Shown here piece by piece: positions 31,706 through 33,135 of a DNA stretch of 33,135 bases; positions within the stretch are counted from its first letter, which is position 1, and each line of letters begins with the position of its first letter. The notes below the pieces were generated by a model. It was not told the origin of the DNA and did not search any database. It saw nothing but the letters and a program-made list of their open reading frames with translations. Both the position numbers and the translations under genes were made by a program. The stretch is from an uncultured Mycoplasmatota bacterium. GTDB taxonomy: Bacteria; Bacillota_I; Bacilli_A; RF39; UBA660. The stretch covers positions 1-33,135 of the forward strand of contig CANPIH010000007.1 of the NCBI GenBank assembly GCA_947574085.1, in the 5' to 3' direction.

Positions 31706-32698
31706 ATGTTGATTTTAGCAAAAGCTGCAATGTCTATTATGTTAGGCTTTGTCCTATCTATGTTATTTGGTTTCTTTTTTGTAAAGTTTGCTCGTAAAAA
31801 GAAAATGGGTCAAAATGTAAGTTTAACAATTGGAGAAAGGCATCTAAAGAAAAATGGAACACCAACAATGGGAGGATTTATATTCATTGTTCCTGTTTTA
31901 ATTTCCTTACTTTTACTTTATATTCGAGGAAGCATTTCTTTAAGTCATAATTTATGGATACTTATCTTTGTTTTTGTTGCTTATGCTATGTTAGGTTTTG
32001 CCGATGATTTCTTGAAAATGAAATTTAAAAATAATAAAGGAATTAGTATTACAACAAAATTTTTAATTCAAATGGGAATTGCTTTAACATTCTTTTATAT
32101 ATTTATGAAAAATGGAGGAGAACCAGTTTTATGGATAACTTCTATTGGCATAAGTATAGATATGGGTTGGTTATTTGGAATTTTTATTTTGTTTGTTTTA
32201 GTAGGAACTTCCAATGCTGTCAATATTACTGATGGACTGGATGGTCTTGCAGGTGGATTATCAGCTATAGCTTTTTTAGCTTTTGGTATTATTTCTTGGA
32301 ATACTGGATGGATGCAAGGTTATGAAGAAGTTGCTATATTTTGCTTTCTCTTAGTTGGAAGTTTATTAGGTTTTCTACTTTATAACTCTCATCCAGCTAA
32401 AATTTTTATGGGAGATTTAGGAAGTCTTTCGCTTGGAGGGGTCCTTGCAACTGTAGCAATTATTACTAGACATGAGTTATCGTTAGTTTTAGTCGGTGGA
32501 GTATTTGTTGTAGAAACAATATCTAGTTTTGTTCAAATTATTGCTATAACAAAATTCCATAAAAAAATTTTTAAAATGGCTCCTTTACATCATCATTTTG
32601 AGCAATTAGGGTGGGCTGAAACTGATATTGTAAAACTATTTTGGGTAATTGGTTTTTTACTTGCAATGGCTGCCATTACCTATGGCGTATGGATATAA
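31706..32698 (+). CDS. mraY: Phospho-N-acetylmuramoyl-pentapeptide transferase MraY
   Basis: 330 residues with about ten membrane helices. Signature segments are KKNGTPTMGGFIFI, FADDFLKMKFKNNKGIS, NAVNITDGLDGLAGGLSAIA, FMGDLGSLSLGG and MAPLHHHFEQLGWAE. These include the aspartates and histidines of the active site. It transfers phospho-MurNAc-pentapeptide to undecaprenyl phosphate, making lipid I. The ATG at 31706 is chosen over GTG at 31697 because GAGGTGA (31694-31700) overlaps the latter. TATAAT at 31680-31685 suggests an own promoter with a poor -35. MurE, usual between SpoVD and MraY in Bacillus, is absent. Confidence 0.96.
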   Translation: MLILAKAAMSIMLGFVLSMLFGFFFVKFARKKKMGQNVSLTIGERHLKKNGTPTMGGFIFIVPVLISLLLLYIRGSISLSHNLWILIFVFVAYAMLGFADDFLKMKFKNNKGISITTKFLIQMGIALTFFYIFMKNGGEPVLWITSIGISIDMGWLFGIFILFVLVGTSNAVNITDGLDGLAGGLSAIAFLAFGIISWNTGWMQGYEEVAIFCFLLVGSLLGFLLYNSHPAKIFMGDLGSLSLGGVLATVAIITRHELSLVLVGGVFVVETISSFVQIIAITKFHKKIFKMAPLHHHFEQLGWAETDIVKLFWVIGFLLAMAAITYGVWI

Positions 32699-32716
32699 AA
32701 ATATATCTTTTTTTTT
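32692..32716 (+). terminator. Intrinsic terminator overlapping the mraY stop
   Basis: GATATA (32692-32697), an AAAA loop and TATATC (32702-32707) followed by nine T residues (32708-32716). It ends the dcw segment here, so murD and later genes do not follow mraY in this transcript. Confidence 0.7.
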
Positions 32717-32986
32717 GAGGCAATATATTCCTTTGTTTTTTTCTTATGTTCTATACATTGGATTAGCAAAAAAAAATAGAAAAATAAGCAAATTAGTATA
32801 AAAGGATTATTCAGCAAATACTTTTCTTGTTAAAAATATTTTATTTTTTACTATGTTTTTTCTTATTATAAATAAGAATAGAATAAATTTGACCTTTTGT
32901 AAAAAGCTTCTATACTAGTCTTAAAAGATAGTTAGAGTACAGGAATATATAGAATAACTTAAGCACTTATATTTGTTTCGATATTC
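32717..32986. other. AT-rich intergenic region
   Basis: No open frame with a ribosome site is visible on either strand. The region holds a TTCTTATT/AATAAGAA inverted repeat (32860-32878, 3-nt loop) without a T tract on the + side, and a candidate rightward promoter at 32889-32916. Nothing else is supported. Confidence 0.5.
32889..32916 (+). promoter_or_regulatory. Candidate rightward promoter without a visible gene
   Basis: TTGACC (32889-32894), a 16-nt spacer and TATACT (32911-32916). Transcription would run antisense through the ftsW fragment and out of the window. No ribosome site or start follows within the window. Confidence 0.35.
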
Positions 32987-33082
32987 TTACTTCTTTCTAC
33001 TAACATTCAGAATAATTCCAATACTTGCCATACTAACTAAAAGTGAGGAACCTCCGTAACTCAAAAAGGGAAGAGTTACTCC
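32987..33082 (-). pseudogene. ftsW: C-terminal fragment of an FtsW/RodA/SpoVE-family protein
   Basis: On the minus strand 31 codons read GVTLPFLSYGGSSLLVSMAS, then IGIILNVSRKK and a TAA stop. This is the highly conserved C-terminal end of FtsW/SpoVE glycan polymerases. Upstream the frame meets a TAG at 33085-33083, and none of the three frames beyond continues with the expected GLLPVT segment. The homology thus breaks off at 33082. Either this is a remnant of a broken ftsW copy, or a recombination or assembly junction lies here close to the window edge. Confidence 0.75.
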
Positions 33083-33135
33083 CTATGTCTTGCACTCGTA
33101 ACTGTTTTTTGATAGGTAACACTTACAAAGTAACT

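Noticed and set aside
32860-32878. TTCTTATT/AATAAGAA hairpin as a terminator
   Set aside because: No T tract follows on the + strand and A residues follow on the minus strand, so neither direction fits an intrinsic terminator.
1-33135. CRISPR arrays, tRNA/rRNA genes, insertion sequences or transposases
   Set aside because: No regularly spaced repeats, no tRNA-like cloverleaf sequence and no transposase motifs seen. The tail-fibre repeats are protein repeats and the 13710-15483 repeat is a simple tandem duplication.

Overview
The window looks like a chromosomal segment of an AT-rich, Gram-positive Bacillota (Bacilli side), probably an uncultured or gut-type lineage. GC appears below about 30% by eye; I did not compute it. 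Evidence: strong Shine-Dalgarno sites, TTGNNN-17-TATAAT promoters, the Bacillus-type order ireB-ruvX-DUF1292-mltG-trmR-U32-U32-greA, and a dcw start of mraZ-rsmH-ftsL-pbpB. TGA serves as a normal stop (ireB, mltG, the first U32 gene), so the code is 11 and this is not a Mycoplasma-type recoded genome. Two YjcZ-like mini-proteins at the left edge, behind a SigE-like -10, hint that the organism or its ancestors sporulate. Every intact gene is on the + strand. The only minus-strand coding signal is an ftsW 3' fragment at the right edge.

Layout. (1) 1-350: two YjcZ-like membrane mini-proteins and a terminator. (2) 355-6870: housekeeping operon ireB-ruvX-DUF1292-mltG-trmR-U32-U32(trhP), then greA and tig, each with its own promoter. 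trmR and trhP are the tRNA mo5U34 wobble-uridine pair. (3) 6888-10013: a three-gene exported-protein cassette. One protein is membrane-anchored with Ig-like repeats, one is a small anchored protein, and one is a secreted protein built from phage tail-fibre-type repeats. (4) 10062-13891: dcw start with phased MraZ boxes, mraZ-rsmH-ftsL-pbpB. (5) 13710-17455: a tandem duplication and an unrecognised 786-residue coiled-coil/transmembrane protein followed by a DUF1292-like gene. The first copy is truncated and followed by a decayed PBP PASTA fragment. (6) 17509-24797: polysaccharide synthesis (priming transferase, GT4, GT2, EpsG-type polymerase, DUF616 protein, TupA-like ATP-grasp, Wzx flippase). 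(7) 24800-27304: a sortase cassette (candidate substrate, class D-like sortase, membrane protein, VanZ-like protein). (8) 27335-29660: capsule regulators Wzz, BY-kinase and PHP phosphatase, plus a mini membrane protein. (9) 29729-32716: a second class B PBP with a PASTA domain, then mraY and a terminator. (10) 32717-33135: mostly non-coding, with a convergent ftsW C-terminal fragment.

How it fits together. The cell-division/peptidoglycan cluster is split. pbpB and the second PBP-mraY pair lie about 15.8 kb apart, and envelope genes fill the gap: polysaccharide assembly, chain-length control and surface-protein anchoring. The insert therefore serves the same compartment, the cell surface, and draws on the same undecaprenyl-phosphate pool as MraY. 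The least explained element is the 786-residue protein with its mosaic tandem duplication. The sortase cassette with a non-LPXTG signal and the secreted protein with tail-fibre repeats come next.
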